A stretch of DNA of 64,000 nucleotides. Origin: Ascochyta rabiei. Taxonomy: Eukaryota; Ascomycota; Dothideomycetes; Pleosporales; Didymellaceae. The stretch is taken from contig NC_082405.1 of NCBI RefSeq assembly GCF_004011695.2, forward strand, positions 2,355,001 to 2,419,000, in the 5' to 3' direction. Under the pieces are notes generated by a model. That model was not told the DNA's origin and searched no databases. It saw nothing but the letters and a program-made list of their open reading frames with translations. The translations under genes and the position numbers were made by a program. Shown here piece by piece: positions 53,944 through 64,000 of this stretch (position 1 is the stretch's first letter; every line of letters begins with the position of its first letter).

Positions 53944-55147
53944 GGTGAGCTAGTGGATCAACAATACGCTAAGAGGAGAAGGCGAAAGACGAAATAATTA
54001 CTGAAATGTGTCCTATACACTGCAAGACCGTGCTACAAATGCTGTTTGGAGATCTTTATGAAGGATGTGTACGAGCCGGACGTTGCAAGATGTTTTCGTT
54101 ACATTCCCAATCATCATCCCCGAACACAGTAGCGACTTACCACTGAGAGAGTAATCTTGTTAAAACAGGATCTTTATTTTGTTTTCCTTCCGTGCCTTCA
54201 CGGCTCTGGCCGTGCTCTGCAATTTGCTCCACTCCCTCACCAACTCCATCTTGATTTTCCACCTCGGCCTTAGTTCTCTTCGCTAGCATTCTCGTTCGCA
54301 GCTTTGCATGTTTCAGCCTCCACGTCGAGATTTTGACGAGTCGAGCTTGGACTCGTACCGTCCTCTTCAGGTTTGATTTCGCTGTGCTTACGCTTCTTTT
54401 GTGCAACGATTCCTACTAACTTGGTTCCCAGTCAAAAGTCTTACCGGAAACTTGCACAGGTCGTCCGAGCTGCTCCACGAGTTGTTTGCTGTCAAAAGGT
54501 ACGGTGTGGGTAACGTTTTATTATTATCAGAGATGCTCCCACCAACAAGTCGTTTGTCATTCTCGGTGTGAATCTGAGCCCAAGGTCAGGTCTGATCGTC
54601 CATTGCCAATTCCATGTTCATTTATGACTGCTTCTCGGTCCAAAGATCTATCGTCGTGCGAACTTCGTGGAAAATGCGACAGCGGCGAGTACATGATTGA
54701 TGGGCTGCGCACGATCTCCGATTCCTCGTCATCAAAACATCTACAAAAATCGGTTGACGCCGATGACGCAGGTAATATCCACACTTATTCATCGTGTTAG
54801 CTCAGCTTACTTAAGTCTCTGGGTAAGCGTTTGTAATGCAGGTGCTCAGTACGAAATTGATTCTTCTTGGGATGAATATAGCGAAAGTAAGTACCAAACG
54901 TCGCAAGCAAACGAGAATGAAGTCGCTATGCTAGCTCGTCAACTGAGTCCCCAAAGCAAGGCTGTGTAAAGGCAACCGCAAGCTGATGAGGCGAGAGAAC
55001 CATGTTAGGAATACAATGGACTTGGTAAGATGAGAATTGCAAGATTAATCTAATCGTGGATTCATACGCCATTCTCGAAGCACTAGCAGCACGATGGTGA
55101 GCTCGAATATAGCGGGAATACACCTCCAATTGATCAAGATGAAATTG
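53944..55147. other. Intergenic between convergent genes
   Basis: About 1.2 kb between the GlcG-like gene (plus) and the barrel protein (minus). Frames at 54137-54406 (minus) and 54486-54969 (plus) lack family signal. Both 3' ends must lie here. Confidence 0.45.
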
Positions 55148-55978
55148 CTAGATATCCTTGCCATCTTCATCGGGATCGGGGTAGCTTCTCTTCACGAGAT
55201 AGTGGCTACTTTGCCACTTCTGCACTTCGTCAGTTTTGGATACAAAAGAGTAGATGGTGGTGAACTCACCACGGCCTTTTGGCTGTCGAAATATTCTCTC
55301 CACTTCGGGTTTTCACCCAAGACTACAACCACATCCCACGGCCACTCCTCGCGCTCTAGCTCTGCGACTGTAAGATAAGTGTGTGTGGTTTCCTTTCCCA
55401 GCGTCTCGTATAAGCCAGCTTTAAACACTGTCGCGTTCTGAATCTTGAACATACGAAATCGCAGAACTTCAGGCGAGCTTGCAATTGTCGGCGCAGCCTC
55501 AGCCTTGTAGAAATCGAGGACTTCCTTCTCTCTGCCCTCCTCAACTTGCCACTCCATCACAGCTACACTTGCTATATCTGCATATTCTGGTTATCTGTTA
55601 ATATTTGGCCTCCGTGAGGCTACACATATGCATACCGCCTTCCCAATCATCAGCTTGCCACCTCTTCAATTCCTCGTACGTCCTGACATCGAGTCTTGCG
55701 TGCTCTAGCCCACCAGCCATTGCGGGACGATTGCTCTCGTCATACGTTGCGGCGGTTGCCTTATTCGCATCATCCACCTCGTACAGAGTGAGCCATTTCC
55801 AGGGAGCTTCTTGGGTACCGATACCGTCAACTTCAGCACCAAGGCCCGTCCCTACAAGCTCACAATGCAGTGCGTGCTGTGCAAGCTTTGAAGTCGTGGA
55901 GGGTATATACTCGTCTTCGTACCACTGCGTCGAGGATTGCGACATGTTCGCCGCCCAAGCACATATTATGCCCGACAT
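55148..55978 (-). CDS. Dimeric alpha-beta barrel-like protein, 3 exons
   Basis: A 238-residue protein. The exons are 55636-55978, 55270-55571 and 55148-55219. Introns have donors GTATGC and GTGAGT and acceptors GATATAG and GTGCAG; the frame is continuous and ends YLVKRSYPDPDEDGKDI. The start MSGIICAWAANMSQSSTQWY is followed by a WYEDEYIPSTTSKLAQHALH segment, then APWKWLTLYEVDD. This is the pattern of EthD/ABM-like ferredoxin folds, where W(Y)xxEHxP-like motifs and a WLxxYE strand recur. The second half (VMEWQVEEGREKEVLDFYKA and later WPWDVVVVLGENPKWREYFD) looks like a second copy of the fold. Such proteins can be small enzymes of polyketide or aromatic metabolism, but no partner genes lie nearby, so no substrate is suggested. 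Confidence 0.7.
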
Positions 55979-57190
55979 TTTGACTGTGGTCGAATGGTGT
56001 CGAGAGATGAAGTTGCAAACGCAGATGCTACCGTAAAGCTGGCTCGGAACAGATATGATGAGCGTGAGGGTCCCGTTAATGTTGCTGTAAATCGAGGTAT
56101 CTTGGGAGTCGGGATACAAGCTTACGTCGATCATAAACTAAACTTTCCTTGTTTTTGAAATGAACTTTGGTCCACATCCATAACCAATGATGAGGCCAAT
56201 TATACCGCAACCGGCTCTATCAAGCATTTCTTCGGCGTTTGATTGGCTCGAAAGTTTTGCCGAAGAATTATAACGTCTTAACAAAAATAGTCTATGCTGT
56301 ATCTGGTATAGCGATAAGCGACGTTGTGGGAATCGTAGGACCAAACGAGTCGTGCACCTGCAGCGCTGTGGTGTGAGGAGTCTTTGTGTAACGGGACCCA
56401 AACTCACTCATTGACTAGGTTTTGCTTGTATCTTTGAAATGTTCTATCGACTGTTTTCAGAACTATCGTGTCTCTGTTCGAAGATCACATCTAAATAACG
56501 TTTCATGATATAGAATCGAATACCGCGAGATAGCGGTGTGTGATTTCGGCCCTTCTAAAGCGGGCCGATTGCGACTTATCTCATGGCACTACGGTATGCA
56601 CACAGAACCTGCATCACTTGGGCACACTGAGATGGAAGTACCAGACTGTATTAGGAATAAAGTTGCAAAGATGAGGCTTGGAGCCTTGTCTAAGGTCGAG
56701 GCTCGCTGTTGAACATTGATTGTGTCACGCCAGCAGTCTCATGATCGTGGCCTTCATACACTGTGGTTAGCAAGACACAGACCGTCCAGTCCGGAACTGT
56801 TCCAGCGGATCGACTTTGATGATTGCAGATGAATGAACAGGTGTGAGTCGCGGATGGGTGAACGGCTGCGTACGCAATTCCACTGTTGTAATCATCCACT
56901 CAATGGCGTTGTTCCTGCAACACTAGGCTTGTTGAAAACGGCTCAGGTCAGACTCGACTGGGTGCCTGCCTCTTAACGCTCTTAGAGCTTGTGATGGCAA
57001 ATTCTTATAATATTTTCTCTTTCTGTGACATTGCGTTGTGCCTACGTGCAGGCCATAGAATGTAATAGCATTGTTGCAGCTTCCCTTGCAGCGAACTTAC
57101 TTAATCCTCCAAAGGCTTTCACCGCACGTCACGTGTGGTGAGCCGGAGAGGCTAGAATGTCCCGATCCACTGTGCAGACACACTGACCTG
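55979..57190. other. Divergent intergenic region
   Basis: Between the barrel-protein gene (minus) and the 57191 gene (plus). A minus frame at 56138-56407 (89 residues) has a Gly/Ile-rich end but no family signal. The plus frame upstream of 57191 lacks an ATG. Both promoters lie here. Confidence 0.45.
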
Positions 57191-58213
57191 ATGCCAGAAC
57201 ACTTAATAGATATTCTTTTTCTTTCGGTAGCTTCTTTTGACCCATCTGCAGAACAGTGTCTGTCAACCGCTTTGCAAGACATATTTGCTTGTCGAAGAAA
57301 AATTTCCAACATGGTCTGCCGCAACGAACACCCCACAGATACCAATAGCGTAGGTCTGACCGCCATGTTGTGTGAGCTGCGTTTGGAGCGCATCGCGCAA
57401 ACCTGGCGAGATCGGTGCACCGTCAAACACAACATTTGGGCAAATGAGTACAACCGCCGTATAGAAGAGAAGAAGGCACAAGAAGAAGATGACAAGATGT
57501 TCATAGAGAAATGCACTGTTTGGTGGAAAGAGTGTCGAGAGTTGGCGAACCAGCTGCGCGCCCTATTCCATAAATTCAGGACCAACCACCCTGTTACGCC
57601 AGCTGACTGGGAAGCTCTAACGGCAGGAAAGGAGCGCAAAGTCTTTGCAGTTCTGTCGACTTGCTATCCAAAAGAGACGTGGCCGCGATCCGTGCCATAT
57701 TTGAATTTGATTGCGCACGCGCTATACGAAGAGGAAGAGGATGACCGCCGACTATGGTACATGGAGCAATATCTGGTGGCCATGGAAGATATCAGGCGAC
57801 GAGGCGAAGAAGTACTTGGGACGAAGCGGATTATGGGTAACTCTTCTGCTAGAATTAGCTTTCAGGCACCGTTGACTGAAGCACAAGTACTAGAAAATCG
57901 AGAAACGCTGCGCGTCAAAAAGCAACAGCTTCAGGCTGATAAAGCGCAATTCTTTGCAGAACTATACGACTTTATCCTTGCCAGACTGCACGGCCATGTG
58001 GTTTTGGACGGAGGCTGGGATGTTGATGTATGGGCTGAATCGGTACTCGAAGAGATTGGTATCATCGCAACTGATGAAGTGAAGGAGCACGTGGTCCATT
58101 TCGTTCACCAAATGTCGGATGAGCCAATCGACGAGTCTGAAGATATGGCCAATGTAGCTTTTGAGCAGGACATCAACTGCGAGGGAGAGTTCTTCTTGCC
58201 GTATGATGTCTAG
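57191..58213 (+). CDS. Unrecognised 340-residue helical protein
   Basis: A single-exon frame from ATG 57191 to 58213, starting MPEHLIDILFLSVASFDPSA. The frame is open further upstream to about 57071 without an ATG and an acceptor-like TTGTTGCAG lies at 57071-57079, so an upstream exon is possible. The protein is mostly helical and charged, with several Trp (FIEKCTVWWKECRELANQLR) and an acidic run (YEEEEDDRRLWYMEQYLVAM). A predicted coiled coil lies near residues 240-270 and the C terminus is acidic. No membrane segment, signal peptide or known motif. Codon composition and length support a real gene. It ends 95 bp from the convergent Mtc6 gene. Confidence 0.65.
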   Translation: MPEHLIDILFLSVASFDPSAEQCLSTALQDIFACRRKISNMVCRNEHPTDTNSVGLTAMLCELRLERIAQTWRDRCTVKHNIWANEYNRRIEEKKAQEEDDKMFIEKCTVWWKECRELANQLRALFHKFRTNHPVTPADWEALTAGKERKVFAVLSTCYPKETWPRSVPYLNLIAHALYEEEEDDRRLWYMEQYLVAMEDIRRRGEEVLGTKRIMGNSSARISFQAPLTEAQVLENRETLRVKKQQLQADKAQFFAELYDFILARLHGHVVLDGGWDVDVWAESVLEEIGIIATDEVKEHVVHFVHQMSDEPIDESEDMANVAFEQDINCEGEFFLPYDV

Positions 58214-58308
58214 TAGATACTGTCGGAGATAACAATGGGGCACTCACTACAAAACATGAACAGTGGCAATATTCGAGATCATAATAGGAAACAACTCACT
58301 TTATTCAA

Positions 58309-60298
58309 TCAACTGGGCACGCCTTCATAATCCCATCCGCCAACCATCTTTCTACTTCTACCCCTTCTGTCTTCCCTTCTATTCGATGCACACTTGACAA
58401 AAAAGGTGAATACCGCTAGAACAAAGATGATGACAGCGGCTACCGTAGGTATAACCACTATGCGCGTACGATTTGTGTCTGTGGATTGAAGATATGGACA
58501 TGTGCCATTGATGCCGATGACCCAACAGTCTGGAGTATTAAGCTGATTGAGATTGATGTAGATTGGCTCGTTGGGCTTGCTGGAGTTCTGCAAGGCAGCG
58601 AAAAGATGTGCATTTTCGAGCGCAGTGTGCGGAACAGCGAATTGTAACGGCGAGCGACATAGCGCAGTGGCGCTATTGAAATCGGAATTATCAGACGAGA
58701 TTTCCCAATAGTATGGTTGTTGTGGGTTCTGACAAGCTCCGCGATATCGACTACGACAGTCCGTCACCTCCCATCGGCCAGGATAGGAAGAGGTGCTCAT
58801 GACTGCACAGCGATTGGCGGTGGAACTACTTCTCGTCACGTTTAAGGGTTGGCCTGGTGCCCATGACCAGAGGGTTGAATGCACATACGCGGCATAAGGC
58901 AAGGGATTTTTGTCTGCTGTGGTGCTTGCGAGTGACTGGTTTAAGAAAGGAATAATACCGCAACGGGTCAAGTTAGACACAGATGAGATTGGACTCATGA
59001 GGTCGGGGTTGGTATCGATGTTCACTGTTGGTGGCAACGCACGAGCGAACGACGAGTTTGTCTGTAAAGTAATCGTGTTTTCGACAGACGGGAAGTAGCA
59101 TCCAGAACTAATTTGTCCAGTAGTATCGAACAAGACCGGTCGCTGATTGGTAATGGTACCGGGAGGAAATATGTCTTCCAAATCGCCGCTGATATCGTAC
59201 GCCGTCATCTGGTCATCGACTGTGCCATAACTCGTGATGAGGCGCTTCAGGTCCTGAAACTCCATCAACACCTCAGTCGGCCAACCACTTTGGGTGAAGA
59301 TGTTGCCTGCTGAGTTCTGAGAAGATTCGTAGTAGCCCTGTGCAGGAAGGTTTTCCCACTCCACGTCATACCAGCTACTGTTCAGATTCGCACGCTGCTC
59401 TGCTAGGGTTTTTGGAGAATACAGGACGCTCGAGAGGTTACCGTTCACGATGTCACTCAAAAGATCGCCGGATTTTGGTACTTGATCTTCAGTGAGCTGC
59501 GGTGCCGGGCCATTCGGGTTTGAGAGAGTTGCTGCAGCATGGATGTTGAGATTGAGGAACGTGACAAAGGCGCCGGTCGTTGTGGATGTCTTGTCGAGAA
59601 AGTCTTCCAGCAATCCAGTCAAAAGACCTAAAGTCATTTGTGAGGTGCAGTTGTAGCGTCCAATCTGCAAGATTGGGGGACCCTTCACAGTCGGAAAGCT
59701 GATTATAGTCGGCTGTGCGGAGGGACTTGTTGGACCAGGCGAGCTTGAGGGTAACGGGTTTTCCACTGTGACAGATGATAACTCAGATTGACTCGATGCC
59801 GAACCACCCTGACGAACTTTCAGTGGCGCTGGCATCGTCGCAGTAGTCTCTGGTACTCTAGCATTCGCAGTCCCTGTAGAGACGGAGATAGTCGGACCAG
59901 AGATTACAGGTGCATCGCTTTGAACTTCGGTATCATTAAGCGGAAGCTCAACCGGACACAGACTCCATACTGATCGTAATGCATCCCAGTAGACGTCCAC
60001 CTCGAATCTAGGGAATCCGACTCCAAGGAGATTGGAGAAGCACTTCTGAAATGCGTTGTGCTCAAACTGGTTGTCAACAAAGCAAGCTTGCGTCAAAGAG
60101 ACTGCCGCCAAGGTATGGAAGTCAATGGGGATGCGGAGCCCGACATCACGTTGCGCCTGTATCACGTCAACAATGTGTCCTTGCACATAGCCAGGCCAGA
60201 TGACTGTCACATACCCGAAATGCTTCACTCCAAGGTTGTATCCAGCGCGTATTTACAGCATCTTGGTCCGGGTCGTAGAGGTTGTTATTGGACGACAT
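58309..60298 (-). CDS. MTC6: Maintenance of telomere capping protein 6, 2 exons
   Basis: A 643-residue membrane protein. Exon 1 is 60215-60298 and exon 2 is 58309-60156. The 58 nt intron has donor GTATGT and acceptor ATACAG, and the junction reads EAFRAQRDVGLRIPIDF, the conserved start of Mtc6. Further family parts are AAVSLTQACFVDNQ, GRYNCTSQMTLGLLTGLLED, GCYFPSVENTITLQTNSSFA and a Cys-rich C-type-lectin-like region (CAVMSTSSYPGRWEVTDCRS). Many NxS/T sites suggest glycosylation. One membrane helix (VVIPTVAAVIIFVLAVFTFF) lies near the C terminus, with a short basic cytosolic tail (NRREDRRGRSRKMVGG). Without the intron a GTG at 60228 would be needed, so the spliced start is better. In yeast MTC6 was found by genetic interaction with cdc13-1 and its biochemical role is unclear. 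No clear signal peptide is visible with this start. Confidence 0.85.
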
Positions 60299-60410
60299 TG
60301 CTCAGAGCGATCATTGAAACGCCGCGTGGCGTGTCGCAATGCACACACTGTTGTCCTCAAACAGACACACCAAATGAACAATGCGTATTCAAGACATTAG
60401 GCTAATAACA

Positions 60411-60785
60411 ACAACACAGAAGGACTGATGGAAACGATGACATAAGGGATGGGGTTGTGGGCGTGAACACGCCCCTGCTCTCGGAAGTTCTGGAAGATGT
60501 TCGACGCTAGTACGCTTACGGCGATGCCAGTGAGACCCTGGCCAATCATATGAATGACATGCTGCAGCAGTCCAACGTGAATACTGTTGAGTGTTGACAA
60601 AAATTGATAACAGCTTTGGACTCCTGACCCTTGCTCACATCTTGTGGGTTCGTAGTATTCAATATGAAAGAAGTGAGTTGAAAGAATATGCCCGAAACCG
60701 ATACAAAAGGAAGAGGCGTCGACTCTTGACCAACAGAGTTGTTAACTACCACCAACACAGAAGCTAGTCGTGATAAGGCTAAGTC
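60411..60785 (-). pseudogene. Possible membrane-protein fragment
   Basis: Two overlapping minus frames read like pieces of a polytopic membrane protein: LASVLVVVNNSVGQESTPLP with SGIFFQLTSFIL upstream, and GLLQHVIHMIGQGLTGIAVS with YVIVSISPSVLLLL downstream. The second piece is reminiscent of the GQGLxG helix of equilibrative nucleoside transporters. The phase changes between them near 60600 without a clear intron. No start or full domain can be defined, so this may be chance. Confidence 0.2.
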
Positions 60786-61316
60786 TACTCATCTTCGGTA
60801 TGCTTGGTGTATGTGATTGTTGGTGTTAAGGCTCACTCGGACGTAGATAGATAAGTCCTGTCAGAAAAGTAGTAAACTACGTTGGTAGCTGGTATCGTAG
60901 AGCGATAGGAGAGGCAAACATACACGATTTGTGCAACAGAAAAACAGCTGAAGCAGACTCATCATGTTTCGATGTTTTTACCTTCTGAAACCGCGCATAC
61001 TTCCTCACTTACGCTGATTCGAAGCAAACACTGCCACAAATTTTGTTCCCTGCACAGCCTTGTTAGCCTGTGATGTATCTCTGGCCACTCGTAATTTAGC
61101 TGATACGCCACCGATGTGGTGCCGCTACTAACGAAAGGCTGTTCACCAGGGCAGGCGGGCTGAGTCTACAGAAGACGGCACAATTTTGTGTCGAGCTCTT
61201 GACAATAACTTTCTTCATGGCATCAACGATTATATTCATCCAGACAGAAAAGCTTACAACATAGGTATCAAACCCGGTAAATCTACCTCAATAGCTAAAC
61301 AAATCGCAAGCCCCAA
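60786..61316. other. Intergenic, no gene seen
   Basis: About 530 bp downstream of the transcription-factor gene. Nothing recognised. Confidence 0.45.
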
Positions 61317-63549
61317 TCACCACAGGATGTCCGCAAACGCCGTCCTCAACACCTCCGTCCGCGTCTTCTGCATCTCAGGCGCAATGCCTACCAAATCCAA
61401 GATCTCAAGGCACTTCCTCGCATCCTCTTTCGCAAGCCTTAGTAAAGGGTCGGTGCTCGGAGGCCCGTTATGACCAGGCGATAATGGCTGCTCCTGTTGC
61501 CCAAGGATGCGCGCTATGAGGAGCTGATTCTTTCAGTATAAAGTTTCACAGTATGTCAATATAGGACAACTTACCGCTTCCTCAAAAGCTCTATGCTGAA
61601 ACACCCACCACACACTCGCATCGATCCTAAGATATTCCCAAAAATGGAAGAAACTCCGCACCGCCATTCTCGCGGCCTCAAGGCAGCCTTTGACCTCGCA
61701 TGTATATCCCTTGGTCGGGTTTTCGTCGCTTTGTATGACCATGACGCAATGCCAGAAGTTGCTCCTGAAAAATAGGTTCTGCCGTAAGGAGCGAGGGGAA
61801 GATAGGGCCATCTTCTGGATCGTAGCGTCGTCGGAGGCAGTCAGCTCCGGAGGGAAACTGCGGTGCAAATCAAAGTACTCTTGTACAAGCGCCATTTTTT
61901 GTGCAAGGGAAGTGGTAAGCGGTGTGGACAGCGAGCGAGGCATGCAGACCGTGCGGGAGACGAGGTTGGCCATGTGCCACATGGAGCGAATGTAGCGGCG
62001 ATCAGCAAGTTCGTATGTAGGATATACATCTTTGATTGAGGCGATATGGGTAATGCTCATAGGGTTGATAGCAGTGTCGGTGCTGCCATTTGAAGATCCA
62101 TTCGGCATGGCATAATCATCAAGCTCATCTCCTAAAGATTCGGGCCGCACGTCGGAAAACGTCGTTGTTGGTGGAAGCTTAAGCAAGACCGTGAGGAAGG
62201 TGTCTTGAAAGAAGATGGCTTGCCAGAGCTTGCGCCGCTGCTGTTTGTCGCTTCGTGAACAACGAGATGCTATGACATCTGGGTCTCGGTGTAGACCCAT
62301 TGCATATGCTTGTCGTACTAGGACACCGCCGAATGCCCAGGCATCAGAAGCGTGATTGTCGTTCATAAGGAAATACCCTATAAGTACCATGGCCTGCAAC
62401 GTCCTGACCGAAGCTCTGCTCAGGTACGACGACAATCTCAGGGCCTGCTGCGCCGCGGAAACGTAAAACTCCGCTATCTGCGCTCGTTCATGATTGGAAG
62501 GTGTGTGAATGAACTGGGTACCCATAGCATACACCACAAAATGCAGGGCAACCACTACCGGGTCAGCAACCTGCCTCTCTTCTGGCGACATTGCCCAGAA
62601 GCGCTCATAGTCAGCATAGAAGTTCCGCCGATGTATCATAGGATATACGGGATCTACAGCATCGAAATACTTATCGACAAGAATATCGGCTTGCTCCTTC
62701 GCGGGCAATACACCCACAACTTCAGCTATGCCGCCGCGACTGGTCCAGTAGTTGGCGAAGGGATGTTCAGAGCCAAGGCCAAAGAATGGCTGTGGAGCTC
62801 TGCTCGAAAATGGCACATTGGACAACAGAAACGGCGATGATCCAGACGACGAAAGAGACACGCTGCGATATTGCGCCCTTACTGGTGTTGGCACCTGAGC
62901 ATGTGCCTGTCATGTGGGTCAGCCACTGCCAGTAAATTGGTCCGTGCATGTGGCATGTCCAAGCCATCCGCGTGCAGCCGAAGTGCCCAGGAACACCCGT
63001 TCATGCGGATCTGGTGTAACGGGAATAACAAGAAAATCGGACAATTACCTGAAGAGGAAGTGGATGAGACTGCGTGTCGCTGCCAAGCTGGAGTTGTGCG
63101 GGTTTCTGCTGCTGCTTTCTAGGTCGTCCCGAGTTACGCGCAGCGCCATCGCTGTAGGATTGCTTAGCAACGGCGTGCACGAATCGTGTACAGTGTAGTA
63201 TGCAACTCACCCATCTTGGGATGTTGCAATCAAGTTCGCTATGACTGAGTATTTACATACTGACTGTCTCTTGATGCACGCCAGACAATGAGGTCGACTG
63301 CGATCACACTGCGCGCAGTGTCAGTTTGGCGCTTTGTCGAAATTATGACACGGACAACTCATCAATACAGACGCCAGCAATTCGCAACGCAGGGACAAAA
63401 CATACTTTGGTCTTACGCTCGACGCATTCTTCGCAACTCAGAGTAGGTTTGTTTCTCTTCTGTTTCTTCTTCGGCGGTCCGCCGCCTGGCGTGAGCGAGG
63501 AGGATGACGCCTCGGGACTTGTTGAGGGATATACAGCCTCTTCCTTCAT
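61317..63549 (-). CDS. Zn2Cys6 fungal-specific transcription factor, 5 exons
   Basis: A 623-residue regulator. The exons are 63406-63549, 63211-63308, 63049-63151, 61575-62894 and 61317-61523. All introns have standard ends (GTATGT, GTGAGT, GTAATT, GTAAGT donors) and the frame is continuous. The zinc cluster is assembled from exons 1 and 2: KRNKPTLSCEECVERKTK joined to CDRSRPHCLACIKRQSVC, giving the CX2CX6C and CX2CX6C arrangement. A basic linker (GRPRKQQQKP) follows. The large exon 4 holds the fungal-specific regulatory domain (PF04082-type) with DKYFDAVDPVYPMIHRRNFY, HASDAWAFGGVLVRQAYAMG and RRKLWQAIFFQDTFLTVLLK. The last exon ends KTRTEVLRTAFADILW. An upstream ATG at 63684 in the same frame is possible but the shorter start (MKEEAVYPSTSPE) suits the family. 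Targets unknown; it acts in the nucleus. Confidence 0.85.
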
Positions 63550-64000
63550 GATGCGCTCGGCGCATGCGCCCTTACACTGTAACTGGCGGCACGGGAAGGA
63601 TGTCTGACACTGGCTGATACTGCATGGATGTGGCGCGAGGGCGCTGTGCAATGTGACGGGAATAAGTGGTGGTGTTGTTTCCACGAGCCCCAGAAGGTTT
63701 CCGAGGGATTGTCGTGGGGATTTTCGTGGGGAGATCCAGCCACGCCAAGACAGGTCACGGTGAGGTCTAGAACACGATGGTTATAAGTCCGTCAGCCGCT
63801 AGTTGCACGTCAATCCAGATGTTCAAGATGTGGAACTCAGACTTCTGGGTCATAGCACTAGGTGGCAGAAGAAGTGGGTGATTTGCGATGGAGTGGGCAA
63901 GGGAGATTGGCTGATGACGACTGCATGACTTAGCATGACATAGCATGTGTAGATTGGCTTTACCGACGTCAAGACCGGTATAGCCGGTGCGAAAACCGCT
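63550..64000. other. Upstream region of the transcription factor
   Basis: Holds the 5' leader and promoter of the minus-strand transcription-factor gene. Two short overlapping direct repeats of GACTTAGCATGACATAGCATG type lie at about 63926-63946. Nothing else seen before the window ends. Confidence 0.45.

Noticed and set aside
1..64000. CRISPR array, prokaryotic operon or biosynthetic cluster
   Set aside because: No regularly spaced repeats of that type, no co-directional overlapping genes, and no core biosynthetic enzyme are present; introns show a eukaryotic genome.

Overview
The window looks like nuclear DNA from a filamentous ascomycete (Pezizomycotina; a Dothideomycete is my guess, not shown). 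Reasons: protein-coding genes carry short 50-100 nt introns with GTAAGT-type donors and CTAAC/CTGAC branch sites; the gene families are fungal (HET, Zn2Cys6 regulator, Mtc6, fungal SLATT, Emw1/TTC27, Fyv7); and about 15 kb of AT-rich DNA has decayed by C-to-T and G-to-A changes, as repeat-induced point mutation (RIP) does. I resolved the exon structure of eight genes by hand; in each, the joined exons give one open frame.

Left arm (1-25 kb): a two-exon small secreted protein (minus), a decayed Tc1/mariner copy, a SLATT membrane protein (minus), an Atos/FAM214-like protein (minus) divergent from the rRNA-processing gene FYV7, a three-repeat Myb protein, a C2H2 zinc-finger protein with two C-terminal membrane helices next to an ORF with subtilase-like motifs, a frameshifted secreted-type gene (minus), then an F-box and a HET gene that both carry in-frame stops explainable as C-to-T changes.

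Centre (25.2-40.4 kb): a gene-poor, AT-rich block of nested transposons. I could define ends and target duplications for a 150 bp hAT-type MITE inside an 828 bp inverted-repeat element, a 1.53 kb Tc1/mariner copy, a 1.86 kb Fot1/pogo copy whose three catalytic Asp codons all read Asn, two 154-155 bp solo-LTR-like units, and a 296 bp solo LTR. Much of the block lies between the two ends of one Tc1/mariner element related to the copy at 1.4-3.0 kb. About 7 kb (31.2-37.3 kb) is too decayed to name.

Right arm (40.5-64 kb): beside the transposon block are a secreted Kex2-type protein (effector-like by structure and place) and a small secreted-protein pseudogene. Then come a CorA-family transporter (minus, 4 exons), a Gln/Tyr-rich glycine-zipper protein, the TPR protein Emw1/TTC27, a frameshifted remnant, a GlcG/HbpS-like protein, a dimeric alpha-beta barrel-like protein (minus), an unrecognised 340-residue protein, Mtc6 (minus) and a five-exon Zn2Cys6 transcription factor (minus).

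I see no operon, biosynthetic cluster, CRISPR array or convincing tRNA. The most notable biology is a transposon block with dated nesting, RIP-type damage in adjoining incompatibility/F-box genes, and secreted-protein genes at its edge.
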